Assembly (NCBI GenBank): GCA_009885665.1
Contig: VFKI01000180.1
Coordinates: forward strand, 1-6,406
DNA length: 6,406 nucleotides
Source of the DNA: Gammaproteobacteria bacterium
Lineage (GTDB): Bacteria; Pseudomonadota; Gammaproteobacteria; DSM-16500
Reading direction: 5' to 3'
Of the stretch, positions 1 to 5,630 are shown one piece after another. Each line of letters opens with the position of its first letter. Positions within the stretch are counted from its first letter, which is position 1. The notes under the pieces were generated by a model. It made no database searches. It was not told the origin of the DNA and saw nothing but the letters and a program-made list of their open reading frames with translations. The position numbers and the translations under genes were made by a program.

Positions 1-116
1 AAAATCGCAGGAATACTGAAGTATTTCGAGGTTTTTCGACTGAGGAACGTTTATAGATGATGCCATGATGGGATGCAAGGTGTAAAAGTTATTTATGCGC
101 AGAGCCTAATGATTGC

Positions 117-146
117 TTGCAAAACAGCGTTGCCCTACTTTATATA
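117..146 (+). promoter_or_regulatory. Possible upstream sigma70-like promoter
   Basis: TTGCAA (117-122) matches four of six bases of the -35 consensus. It lies 16 bases before TTTATA (139-144) and 18 before TATATA (141-146). If used, transcription would begin near 150-155 and the palindrome array at 161-220 would fall in the 5' leader of the ATPase gene. The -10 part overlaps the hairpin at 131-151. This is a consensus match only and competes with the better-placed promoter at 204-232. Confidence 0.25.
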
Positions 147-151
147 GGGCA
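131..151. repeat. Short inverted repeat (hairpin)
   Basis: TGCCCTA (131-137) and TAGGGCA (145-151) are perfect 7-bp arms around a 7-base loop. No T-run follows on the plus strand, so a simple intrinsic terminator is unlikely. It sits 9 bases before the palindrome array and could be another protein-binding dyad or part of the same control region. Confidence 0.5.
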
Positions 152-160
152 TACACTTTC

Positions 161-220
161 ACGAGTCACAATCTTGTGAGTCACAAACTTACGAGTCACA
201 ATCTTGTGAGTCACAAAGTT
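161..220. repeat. Four-unit 15-bp palindromic repeat array, probable operator
   Basis: Two 30-base direct repeats (161-190 and 191-220) differ at one base (C188 versus G218). Each splits into two related 15-base units sharing GAGTCACAA, so there are four units with dyad centres at 165, 180, 195 and 210. Units 2 and 4 contain the perfect 13-bp palindrome TTGTGAGTCACAA (174-186 and 204-216), while units 1 and 3 are degenerate on the left arm. Symmetric sites at regular spacing just upstream of a gene are typical of an operator for a dimeric regulator binding cooperatively. The arms resemble CRP half-sites (TGTGA/TCACA), but the 1-base spacer rules out ordinary CRP sites. The binding protein is unknown. 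Confidence 0.75.
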
Positions 221-232
221 ACGTGTTAATAT
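204..232 (+). promoter_or_regulatory. Candidate promoter of the ATPase gene, -35 inside the array
   Basis: TTGTGA (204-209, four of six to TTGACA) is the left arm of the last perfect palindrome. Seventeen bases later comes TAATAT (227-232, four of six to TATAAT), preceded by the extended -10 element TGT (224-226). Transcription would start near 238-240, at the ATG of the ATPase gene, which has no Shine-Dalgarno sequence. The mRNA could therefore be leaderless. A protein bound to the array would block the -35. This is inferred from spacing and consensus only. Confidence 0.4.
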
Positions 233-238
233 AGCGCA

Positions 239-1405
239 ATGCACACCGACATCCAAAATTCACAAGCCACACATGCGCGAGACCACTTCCCGCTAGGCAT
301 CGCTGCTGGAAATGCTTTTTGCAACCGCACCGAAGAAACCCATTTATTAGCGGAAAATCTTTTGCATGGCAAACACACCCTGATCATGGCGACGCGTCGT
401 TACGGCAAGTCAAGCTTGGCATTGCGCGCTCTGAAACACAGCAAACTCCCTTATGTTGAAGCTGACTTTTATATGGCCAGCAATGAAAAAGCCGTAGAAG
501 CTTATATTTTAACCGCCGTTGTGACATTAATTGGCAGCGCTCTAGGCTCAATCGACCGATTGCTCACTTCCATTAAAAAATATGTCCGCGACTTACGACC
601 ACGCCTCGATATAGGCGCACCCTCTCTTCACCTTACCCTCACACCTGAACCACATACTGATCCAGCCAGCAGCGTACAGGAAGCCCTCAATCTGCTGGAA
701 AAATTATTGGCTGAAAAAAATAAGCGCGCCGTACTATTGATGGATGAATTTCAAAATGTCGGCCTTGTTTCTGCAGGTAGCGGCATTGAGGCAGCCATTC
801 GCAATGTGGCACAAAAAACCAAGTATCTCACGTTTATTTTTTCTGGTAGCAACCGCAACATGCTAAAGACCATGTTCGAAGATAAAAGCCGACCACTCTA
901 CAAGCTATGCTGGAAAATAACCTTGACACGCATTTCGGATGCACATTACCGCCGACATATTCAACATGCCGCCCAGCTCACCTGGAAGCAAGCATTAAAC
1001 GAAAAAGTGTTATACATGATCTTACTGGTCACAGAAAGACACCCTTATTATGTCAACAAATTGTGCGATCGCATCTGGGCGTATGCCGGCAAAAAATTAC
1101 CGACCCTAGCCATCGCCGAAAAAGCTTGGAACGATACTTTAGACGAAGACCGCAGCGATACAATACAAGAAATCACACGTCTTTCACCAAGCCAAAAAAA
1201 AGTCTTACAAAAAATTGCGCACGCCCCTGAAGTCGCATTAACCGGTCAAGCAACACTGCTTGATCTCAAAATGACCAGCAGCTCCGTTATAGCCGCATTA
1301 GCAGGATTACAAGAAAAAGATGCAATTGAAAAAGAAGCCGGCAGCTGGCAAATCATCAACCCCATCATGAAACATTACGCATTGCTTGCGCCGGCAGTAT
1401 GGTAA
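239..1405 (+). CDS. COG1672-type P-loop ATPase with C-terminal winged helix
   Basis: This is a 388-residue cytoplasmic ATPase of the archaeal-type/COG1672 family of the STAND/AAA-like P-loop class; its cellular role is not known. The Walker A motif is ATRRYGKSS (51-59), with Ala in place of the usual first Gly, like the PRRYGKTSL form common in this family. Walker B is AVLLMDEFQNV (164-174) with D169-E170. FIFSGSNRNML (200-210) fits the sensor-1 strand. HPYYVNKLCDRIW (268-280) matches the helical lid segment, usually HPFYLQ.LC. Residues about 315-380 (LSPSQKKVLQKIA to NPIMKHYAL) form a winged-helix domain typical of the family C-terminus. No signal peptide or membrane segment is seen. The gene stands alone, with no partner on the same strand. 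ATG 239 is chosen because the coding signal begins there; no ribosome site precedes it. The family call is secure, the function is not. Confidence 0.85.
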   Translation: MHTDIQNSQATHARDHFPLGIAAGNAFCNRTEETHLLAENLLHGKHTLIMATRRYGKSSLALRALKHSKLPYVEADFYMASNEKAVEAYILTAVVTLIGSALGSIDRLLTSIKKYVRDLRPRLDIGAPSLHLTLTPEPHTDPASSVQEALNLLEKLLAEKNKRAVLLMDEFQNVGLVSAGSGIEAAIRNVAQKTKYLTFIFSGSNRNMLKTMFEDKSRPLYKLCWKITLTRISDAHYRRHIQHAAQLTWKQALNEKVLYMILLVTERHPYYVNKLCDRIWAYAGKKLPTLAIAEKAWNDTLDEDRSDTIQEITRLSPSQKKVLQKIAHAPEVALTGQATLLDLKMTSSSVIAALAGLQEKDAIEKEAGSWQIINPIMKHYALLAPAVW

Positions 1406-1488
1406 CCGACGCTTTATAGCGGCATCCTATTGAGTCTGCGTTTATATGATCGACTTATCCTCCCTGCCGGCGTTACAATGCCGCTATA
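1389..1488. repeat. Interlocked long-range inverted repeats after the ATPase gene
   Basis: TATAGCGGCAT (1415-1425) is perfectly complementary to ATGCCGCTATA (1478-1488), an 11-bp stem spanning 52 bases. CGCCGGCAG (1389-1397, inside the last codons of the ATPase) pairs with CTGCCGGCG (1464-1472), a 9-bp stem. The two stems cross rather than nest, so they would form a pseudoknot or alternate conformations. No T-run follows. They may mark the 3' border of the ATPase gene unit or an RNA 3'-end structure. Confidence 0.45.
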
Positions 1489-1529
1489 GCTTCTCAGAAA
1501 AATCTTTTGGCATTTCGCGATGGGGGGCT

Positions 1530-1559
1530 CCGGGGGGAGAAGCGCGATTCTCCCCCCGG
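1530..1559. repeat. Perfect 12-bp GC hairpin, REP-like element copy
   Basis: CCGGGGGGAGAA (1530-1541) and TTCTCCCCCCGG (1548-1559) form a perfect stem around the loop GCGCGA. The preceding CGCGATGGGGG (1516-1526) also occurs before the hairpin near 5510, and the cores 1533-1555 and 5515-5537 match at 22 of 23 bases. It lies between the convergent ATPase and mutL genes, where it could help end transcripts from both sides. There is no T-run on either strand, so it is better described as a dispersed hairpin repeat than as a canonical terminator. Confidence 0.7.
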
Positions 1560-1638
1560 CTTACCCTTAAATTGGCGAAGCCAGTGTTGCGATTGAATGT
1601 GAGCTATTCCAATTTATTTATCTGAGATACTATATAAT

Positions 1639-3456
1639 TTACCGACCCCGCAAAAAAAACTTATCCAATTCCGCAAATGAAAATTGTTTCACTGTCGGGC
1701 GACCATGATTGCAATGGCCACTATGCGGCGTACGCTCCATCGCGCGCAATAATGCATTCATTTCTGGCACACTCAATTGATGACGCGCATGTACTGCCGC
1801 GCGGCACGCCAGCGTACCCAACACATGTTCAATATGCGTTTCAATACGATCCGCTTTATCTTCTTGCAACAAATCCGCCGCGATATCACGCACTAATTGC
1901 ACCACATGCTTTTCCTGCAACAAATTCGGCAAGGTCCGCACGACGACTGTTTCTCGCCCCAAACGCTCCAATTGCAAACCCAAACGCTGCAATATGTCAG
2001 CCTGTTCCAATAGGTTTTCGACCTCACGCTCACGCAACGCCACTTGCAACGGCACCAACAAAGGTTGCGCACTATTTTTTTGGCTATGCCACACTTGCTT
2101 AAATTGCTCATACAACACGCGCTCATGCGCCGCATGCATATCCACCATCACCAAACCCGTGGTATTTTCAGCTAAAATATAAATATTTTTTAATTGCGCC
2201 AAGGCAAATCCTAATGGCGGCACTTCACCGACATCGACTAACGGCGCGCACACTGGCATCGCCAAAACTGCCGGCATTGTCGCTGCAAAAGTAATTTCAC
2301 CGGTTTCTGTATCAATATGCGTTGCCTCGCTCGGCATGGATAACGGTAATGTTTGGCCAACAGCAAACGGGCGTGCGGATAACATCGGCATCGTCGGCGA
2401 CGGTGGCGGCGGCGGCATCGCCGGCGGCGTAAAAGCAAACGCTTGCCGCTCCGGACGCAACGCAGCCAATTGATCCATCAATGCGCGGCGTACAAAATCA
2501 TGCACGACACGACTATCGCGAAAACGCACTTCTGATTTAGCCGGATGCACATTGACATCCACCGCATCCGCCGGCACGGTTAAAAACAAGACATAAGCGG
2601 GATGTCTATCACCATACATCACATCACGATACGCCATGCGAATCGCATGACTCACCGCGCGATCACGTACCATACGTCCATTGACATAAAAATACTGCAA
2701 ATCCGTTGTCGCGCGCGTAAAAATCGGCAGCCCCATCCAGCCCGACAATGTCATGCCTGCGGCAGTAACGCTAAATTTCAATGCATTTTCAACAAATACA
2801 CTCCCACACAAACTGCCAACCCGTTCAGCTTGCTCAGCATCACTCAGCGATGCGCGATAGTGCCGCACGACTTTTTGATTATGTTTTAAAGTAAAACTGA
2901 CCTCAGGCGCAGCTAACGCAATCCGCTTAACCAATTCATCGATATGTTCAAATTCGGTTTTTTCAGTACGTAAAAATTTACGCCGTGCCGGTGTATTATA
3001 AAAAAGATCGCGCACACTCACGGTTGTCCCTTGTGGATGTGCCGCCGGCAACACGCGCGGCGCCACATCTGCACCTGCTGCTGCCACCTGCCATGCTGTC
3101 GCATCCGCCACCGCTGAAATGAGATTAAGGCGGGCAACGGAACTGATACTGGCAAGCGCTTCACCGCGAAAACCCAAGGTGTTAATTCGCTCCAAATCAG
3201 CATTTTCCTTTATTTTACTTGTAGCATGTCGATCCAACGCCAATAATAAATCATCCGCATGAATACCAACGCCATTATCGCTCACTTGAATCAGCGCTGT
3301 GCCACCTTTATCAATTTGAATATCAACACGCGTACTGCCTGCATCCAAACTGTTTTCCAATAATTCTTTGACAACCGACGCCGGACGCTCAATCACTTCG
3401 CCTGCCGCGATTTGGTTAGACAAAACATCATCCAAGCGCTCTATACGCACTGCCAT
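1639..3456 (-). CDS. mutL: DNA mismatch repair protein MutL, endonuclease type
   Basis: MutL links mismatch recognition by MutS to strand incision and removal. Residues are counted from a TTG two codons before the chosen ATG. The N-terminal GHKL ATPase shows IAAGEVIERPASVVKELLEN (18-37), DNGVGI (62-67), ATSKI (80-84), GFRGEALASISSV (97-109) and GTTVSVRDLFYNTPARRKFL (145-164). VNVHPAKSEVRF (303-314) closes the N-terminal region. A proline-rich linker (about 345-420) contains QTLPLSM, a possible beta-clamp contact. The C-terminal domain carries DMHAAHERVLYE (441-452), ACR (552-554), CNHGRP (584-589) and FLR (603-605), the metal and zinc endonuclease set that E. coli MutL lacks. About 605 residues is normal length. 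ATG 3456 is preferred over TTG 3462 because AGGA lies 6 bases before it. It is the last gene of the operon, 8 bases after tsaE. Confidence 0.97.
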   Translation of the reverse strand: MAVRIERLDDVLSNQIAAGEVIERPASVVKELLENSLDAGSTRVDIQIDKGGTALIQVSDNGVGIHADDLLLALDRHATSKIKENADLERINTLGFRGEALASISSVARLNLISAVADATAWQVAAAGADVAPRVLPAAHPQGTTVSVRDLFYNTPARRKFLRTEKTEFEHIDELVKRIALAAPEVSFTLKHNQKVVRHYRASLSDAEQAERVGSLCGSVFVENALKFSVTAAGMTLSGWMGLPIFTRATTDLQYFYVNGRMVRDRAVSHAIRMAYRDVMYGDRHPAYVLFLTVPADAVDVNVHPAKSEVRFRDSRVVHDFVRRALMDQLAALRPERQAFAFTPPAMPPPPPSPTMPMLSARPFAVGQTLPLSMPSEATHIDTETGEITFAATMPAVLAMPVCAPLVDVGEVPPLGFALAQLKNIYILAENTTGLVMVDMHAAHERVLYEQFKQVWHSQKNSAQPLLVPLQVALREREVENLLEQADILQRLGLQLERLGRETVVVRTLPNLLQEKHVVQLVRDIAADLLQEDKADRIETHIEHVLGTLACRAAVHARHQLSVPEMNALLRAMERTPHSGHCNHGRPTVKQFSFAELDKFFLRGR

Positions 3457-3462
3457 ATTCAA

Positions 3463-3466
3463 TCCT
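3463..3466 (-). promoter_or_regulatory. mutL ribosome binding site overlapping the tsaE stop
   Basis: On the minus strand AGGA (3466-3463) stands 6 bases before the mutL ATG (3456-3454) and overlaps the tsaE TAG stop (3467-3465). This favours ATG over the in-frame TTG at 3462-3460, which would directly abut AGGA. The overlap suggests translational coupling of mutL to tsaE. Confidence 0.6.
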
Positions 3467-3941
3467 ACATTTTCTGTAACATATCTTCGCCACGCACTGT
3501 TTGCGCACTCACCGCGACTAAACGACCGCTATCGGTAAAATCAATTTGCACGGTAATATCCGCTGTCGGCAACATACCCGCACCACAGCTTGGCCATTCT
3601 AATAAAATGATGTTGCCCGGCGCAAAATAATCGCGCAACCCCATATATTCCAATTCAGCGGGATCCGCAATACGATATAAATCGAAATGATAAACTGCGC
3701 CGATTTCGATTTCATAAGGTTCCAATAAAGTATACGTTGGACTTTTGACATGGCCACGATATCCCAATGCCTGCAAAAAACCACGCACAAATGTGGTTTT
3801 GCCTGCACCCAATTCACCCTGCAAAAAAATCACTGCTCCCACACCGTCGGCGCACGCATCAGCAATGCGCGCAGCAAATGCGTGCATCGCGGTTTCATTC
3901 GCAATGAAAAATAGCGGGTTACGTTTGTCCGGCATTGTCAT
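3465..3941 (-). CDS. tsaE: tRNA t6A biosynthesis ATPase TsaE
   Basis: TsaE (YjeE) is the small P-loop ATPase that works with TsaB and TsaD in the cytoplasm to form N6-threonylcarbamoyladenosine at position 37 of ANN-decoding tRNAs. The 158-residue product is of normal length. It has Walker A GELGAGKTT (42-50), the family switch region VKSPTYTLLEPY (65-76), HFDLYRI (85-91) and the Walker B-like strand IILLEWP (111-117). The start ATG (3941-3939) shares its A with the stop of the upstream lipoprotein gene (TAATG). There is no clear Shine-Dalgarno sequence, so translation is probably by re-initiation. A second ATG two codons in (MPDK) is also possible. Pairing with mutL is widespread in gammaproteobacteria, but amiB, which separates them in E. 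coli, is absent. Confidence 0.96.
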   Translation of the reverse strand: MTMPDKRNPLFFIANETAMHAFAARIADACADGVGAVIFLQGELGAGKTTFVRGFLQALGYRGHVKSPTYTLLEPYEIEIGAVYHFDLYRIADPAELEYMGLRDYFAPGNIILLEWPSCGAGMLPTADITVQIDFTDSGRLVAVSAQTVRGEDMLQKM

Positions 3942-4522
3942 TACATTTTTTCTGTATTTAACGGCACAATTGTTGCCGCCGCCACCACGCTTTGCATCGC
4001 AGCACGTGTTGCCGCCGGCACTTTACACGGATCGGCATGATAGACCAATGCATATTGACCATCGGCTTGATTAAACAAATGAAACACTTCCCAACGCGAC
4101 GTATTGGCCGCTTTGCATTGTCCCAACACATTTAAAGTAAATACTTGCTGATTAGCTTGCCGTGTCACGACATGCGCTTGTACTTTGACATGAATATGAT
4201 TTTCGCGATAATAATCGCGCGCACCTTTTGCGACCGTTTGCATCGTCTTCATCAAAGGTTCATGTAAATTCAATACAAATGAGATATACATTCCCTGATC
4301 ATGCGCCGCGTTCACGCTTTTATCTTGCCAAACTTGCATATAGCCTTGGGTATCTTGGGTTACTTTAACCGGCAGCCAATGGGTATCCGCAGGCGCGGTA
4401 AAATGGATGCGATTGTTACCACCCGATGGTGAATTCGCACCAATTTGCGGCATAGTAGGCGCCATGCTGCTGCAACCGACTAACCCTGCAAAAATAAAAA
4501 TGGTAATAAATATTTTATGCAT
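3941..4522 (-). CDS. Small predicted outer-membrane lipoprotein, unknown function
   Basis: This 193-residue protein begins with a lipoprotein signal, MHKIFITIFIFAGLVGCSS. The positively charged start and hydrophobic core end in the lipobox LVGC, with Cys17 as the predicted lipidation site and Ser at +2, which predicts outer-membrane sorting. The mature part starts with a flexible Pro/Ser/Gly/Asn-rich stretch (18-37), followed by a mixed alpha/beta domain. Cys136 and Cys166 are the only other cysteines and could form a periplasmic disulfide. I do not recognise the family. It sits 4 bases after nnrD and overlaps tsaE by one base, so it is co-expressed with housekeeping genes, although nothing in its sequence links it to them. 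AAGG (4534-4531) lies 8 bases before the ATG. E. coli has no gene at this place. Confidence 0.85.
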   Translation of the reverse strand: MHKIFITIFIFAGLVGCSSMAPTMPQIGANSPSGGNNRIHFTAPADTHWLPVKVTQDTQGYMQVWQDKSVNAAHDQGMYISFVLNLHEPLMKTMQTVAKGARDYYRENHIHVKVQAHVVTRQANQQVFTLNVLGQCKAANTSRWEVFHLFNQADGQYALVYHADPCKVPAATRAAMQSVVAAATIVPLNTEKM

Positions 4523-4526
4523 TATC

Positions 4527-5357
4527 TCAACCTTGATTCACTAACTTACGTAAAAAAACCAACAAATCTGTCGCCAGCAAGCCGCGCTCGCCGCCCGCCG
4601 CCGCAGCCCTATCTCCAGCTGTTGCATGTAATAACACACCAAGTTTTGCTGTATTTTCCAAAGAAATTCGTTGCGCCAACAATCCACCCAGCACACCGCT
4701 CAACACATCACCCATGCCACCACTGGCCATACCTGGATTGCCCGCCTGACAAATTGCCACCTCGCCTGCCGCCGTCGCAACCAGCGTGCCCGCCCCTTTT
4801 AAAATCGCCACACCGCCATAGCGTTGCTGCAACGCGACCACCGAGGCTTCGCGCATTTGCTGTATCGCTGCCGTGGTTTTTTGCAACAATCGCGCTGCTT
4901 CACCGACATGCGGCGTCAAAATCCAATCATTACGATGTAATGGAAATTCCGCCAACCAATTCAAACCATCCGCATCTAATACCATCGGCTGCACGATAGC
5001 ACGAATGACTTTCCACATCATTCGCCCCCAACGCGAGCGCCCTAGACCGGGCCCCGCAACAATCACCGTTGCTTTTGCCAGTAATGGCAGTAAATCACGC
5101 GGCCGCACGACAGCATGCGCCATAATCTCAGGACGCGTAAGATTTACCGTAACGGCATGGGCGGGATGGGTTGCTACACTGACTAAGCCTGCACCCACGC
5201 GCAACGCCGCTTCTGCTGCCATGCGTACGGCGCCGGCATAACCGACATCGCCACCCATAATTAACACGTGACCGAAATCCCCCTTATGACTCGCACGTGG
5301 TCGTGGCGCGAGGCAATGACTAAACGCAGATAACACCAATGGTAGCGGCTGAGTCAT
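4527..5357 (-). CDS. nnrD: ADP-dependent (S)-NAD(P)H-hydrate dehydratase, stand-alone
   Basis: NnrD removes water from the S-form of damaged, hydrated NADH or NADPH using ADP, restoring the cofactor. The 276-residue protein is a ribokinase-like carbohydrate-kinase domain. It shows SHKGDFGHVLIMGG (23-36), GAVRMAAEAALRVGAGLV (42-59), GPGLG (102-106), LDADGLNWLA (127-136), LTPHVGEAARLL (147-158, with Val where the family usually has Pro), ILKGAGT (185-191) and GNPGMASGGMGDVLSG (206-221), which holds the catalytic Asp217. In E. coli and many relatives this domain is fused behind the NnrE epimerase domain in one Nnr protein of about 500 residues. Here the epimerase part is absent, and only about 75 bases separate the start from a dispersed repeat. 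It is the first gene of the operon leading to mutL, with a strong ribosome site upstream. Confidence 0.94.
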   Translation of the reverse strand: MTQPLPLVLSAFSHCLAPRPRASHKGDFGHVLIMGGDVGYAGAVRMAAEAALRVGAGLVSVATHPAHAVTVNLTRPEIMAHAVVRPRDLLPLLAKATVIVAGPGLGRSRWGRMMWKVIRAIVQPMVLDADGLNWLAEFPLHRNDWILTPHVGEAARLLQKTTAAIQQMREASVVALQQRYGGVAILKGAGTLVATAAGEVAICQAGNPGMASGGMGDVLSGVLGGLLAQRISLENTAKLGVLLHATAGDRAAAAGGERGLLATDLLVFLRKLVNQG

Positions 5358-5366
5358 AATTGCTAA

Positions 5367-5374
5367 CCTCCCTC
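5367..5374 (-). promoter_or_regulatory. Strong ribosome binding site of nnrD
   Basis: On the minus strand GAGGGAGG (5374-5367) precedes the nnrD ATG (5357-5355) by 9 bases. It is the strongest Shine-Dalgarno match in the window and fixes the start of nnrD and of the operon's translated part. Confidence 0.75.
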
Positions 5375-5409
5375 AATGAGCGTGCCAATTGATTCGCCCA
5401 ATTCACGGC

Positions 5410-5415
5410 ATTATA
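5410..5415 (-). promoter_or_regulatory. Candidate -10 box of the nnrD-mutL operon
   Basis: The minus strand has a perfect TATAAT (5415-5410), 52 bases upstream of the nnrD start. No good -35 lies at standard spacing; the closest, GTTACA (5441-5436), is 20 bases away and is formed by the end of the dispersed repeat. A second AT-rich box, TATAAA, lies at 5428-5423. This is the only evident promoter for the four-gene operon, but it is a consensus match only. Confidence 0.4.
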
Positions 5416-5435
5416 CGGCATATTTATACTTATGC

Positions 5436-5508
5436 TGTAACCATTCAGCACAATCTCCGAAAAACACCCGTGAGGCCAGAAGCAACCTGACTTTACGCGA
5501 TGGGGGAT
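5436..5508 (+). repeat. Dispersed 73-nt repeat, copy A
   Basis: This stretch runs from TGTAACCATTCAGCA to CGCGATGGGGGAT. It matches 6297-6369 at 66 of 73 positions with no gaps, in the same orientation. It is non-coding, lies between the divergent nnrD and FAH-family genes, and is followed directly by a long hairpin. With that hairpin it probably forms one REP/MITE-like element of roughly 130 bases. Confidence 0.85.
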
Positions 5509-5509
5509 C

Positions 5510-5542
5510 CTTAAGGGGGAGAATCGCGATTCTCCCCTTAAG
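5510..5542. repeat. Long near-perfect palindrome following repeat copy A
   Basis: The 33 bases are self-complementary about a centre between 5526 and 5527 (GAATCG|CGATTC), apart from one bulged G at 5515. Outer arms CTTAA and TTAAG enclose GGGGAGAA and TTCTCCCC. The core is shared with the hairpin at 1530-1559, but the outer arms differ. It is either a cruciform-capable element or, if transcribed, a very stable stem. Confidence 0.75.
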
Positions 5543-5553
5543 TGGCGTGACGA

Positions 5554-5564
5554 GGGCTTCGCCC
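5554..5564. repeat. Small terminal hairpin of repeat copy A
   Basis: GGGC (5554-5557), loop TTC and GCCC (5561-5564) form a short stem after the large palindrome, followed by GAGTAGCC. The tail of copy B has a similar small stem (6398-6405), so this is probably the right end of the element. Confidence 0.45.
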
Positions 5565-5591
5565 GAGTAGCCATCTGAATAGTTACCTTAT

Positions 5592-5599
5592 GCTATCAT
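5592..5599 (+). promoter_or_regulatory. Possible extended -10 promoter of the FAH-family gene
   Basis: ATGC followed by TATCAT (5594-5599) gives an extended -10 element: TG one base before a five-of-six -10 hexamer. No -35 is evident. Transcription would start about 25 bases before the ATG at 5631. CATAAT (5609-5614) is an alternative. No Shine-Dalgarno sequence precedes the gene. Confidence 0.3.
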
Positions 5600-5630
5600 T
5601 TGCCTTTACATAATAAACGCGAACAACACC

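Larger units (their letters stand above)
1..238. other. Left-edge intergenic region, no convincing gene
   Basis: No gene can be supported here. The first 66 bases are open to the window edge on the minus strand (ATG at 66-64, reading MASSINVPQSKNLEILQYSC and onward). The plus strand is also open from base 1 in two frames, ending at TGA 58-60 and TAG 52-54. No ribosome site favours any of them, so this could be the tail or head of a neighbouring gene or part of a dispersed repeat. AATACT (12-17) and AGTATT (20-25) form a small inverted repeat. The rest holds the hairpin and the palindrome array listed separately. Confidence 0.4.

Noticed and set aside
20..45. Similarity of TCGAAAAAC on the minus strand near 30-40 to the 73-nt repeat
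   Set aside because: The match is only about nine bases with no extension; likely coincidence.
1..66. Minus-strand reading frame open to the left edge (MASSINVPQSKNLE...)
   Set aside because: Only 22 codons are visible, there is no ribosome site, and two plus-strand frames are equally open; not enough to call a gene.
61..147. Short plus-strand peptide ending at TAG 145-147
   Set aside because: A 24-codon frame from ATG 73 without a ribosome site, and its end overlaps a hairpin; probably chance.
174..216. CRP binding sites (TGTGA/TCACA half-sites)
   Set aside because: The half-sites are separated by one base rather than six, so CRP could not bind them as a normal dimer site.
161..220. CRISPR array or replication-origin iterons
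   Set aside because: Units are contiguous with no spacers, so it is not CRISPR; no replication gene or DnaA boxes are nearby, and a promoter operator explains the array better.
1530..1559. Rho-independent terminator for ATPase or mutL
   Set aside because: The stem is excellent, but no T-run follows on either strand and related hairpins occur elsewhere, so a repeat element is the better call.
1677..2182. Plus-strand and alternate minus-strand open frames within mutL
   Set aside because: They lie antisense to or out of frame with the strongly conserved mutL and have low-complexity compositions.
4517..5241. Long plus-strand frames opposite nnrD
   Set aside because: Antisense shadows rich in Pro, His and Arg, a by-product of nnrD codon usage; no family resemblance.
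5320..5574. Minus-strand frame through repeat copy A and the nnrD start
   Set aside because: It overlaps nnrD out of frame and runs through a palindromic repeat; the repeat, not coding, explains its sequence.
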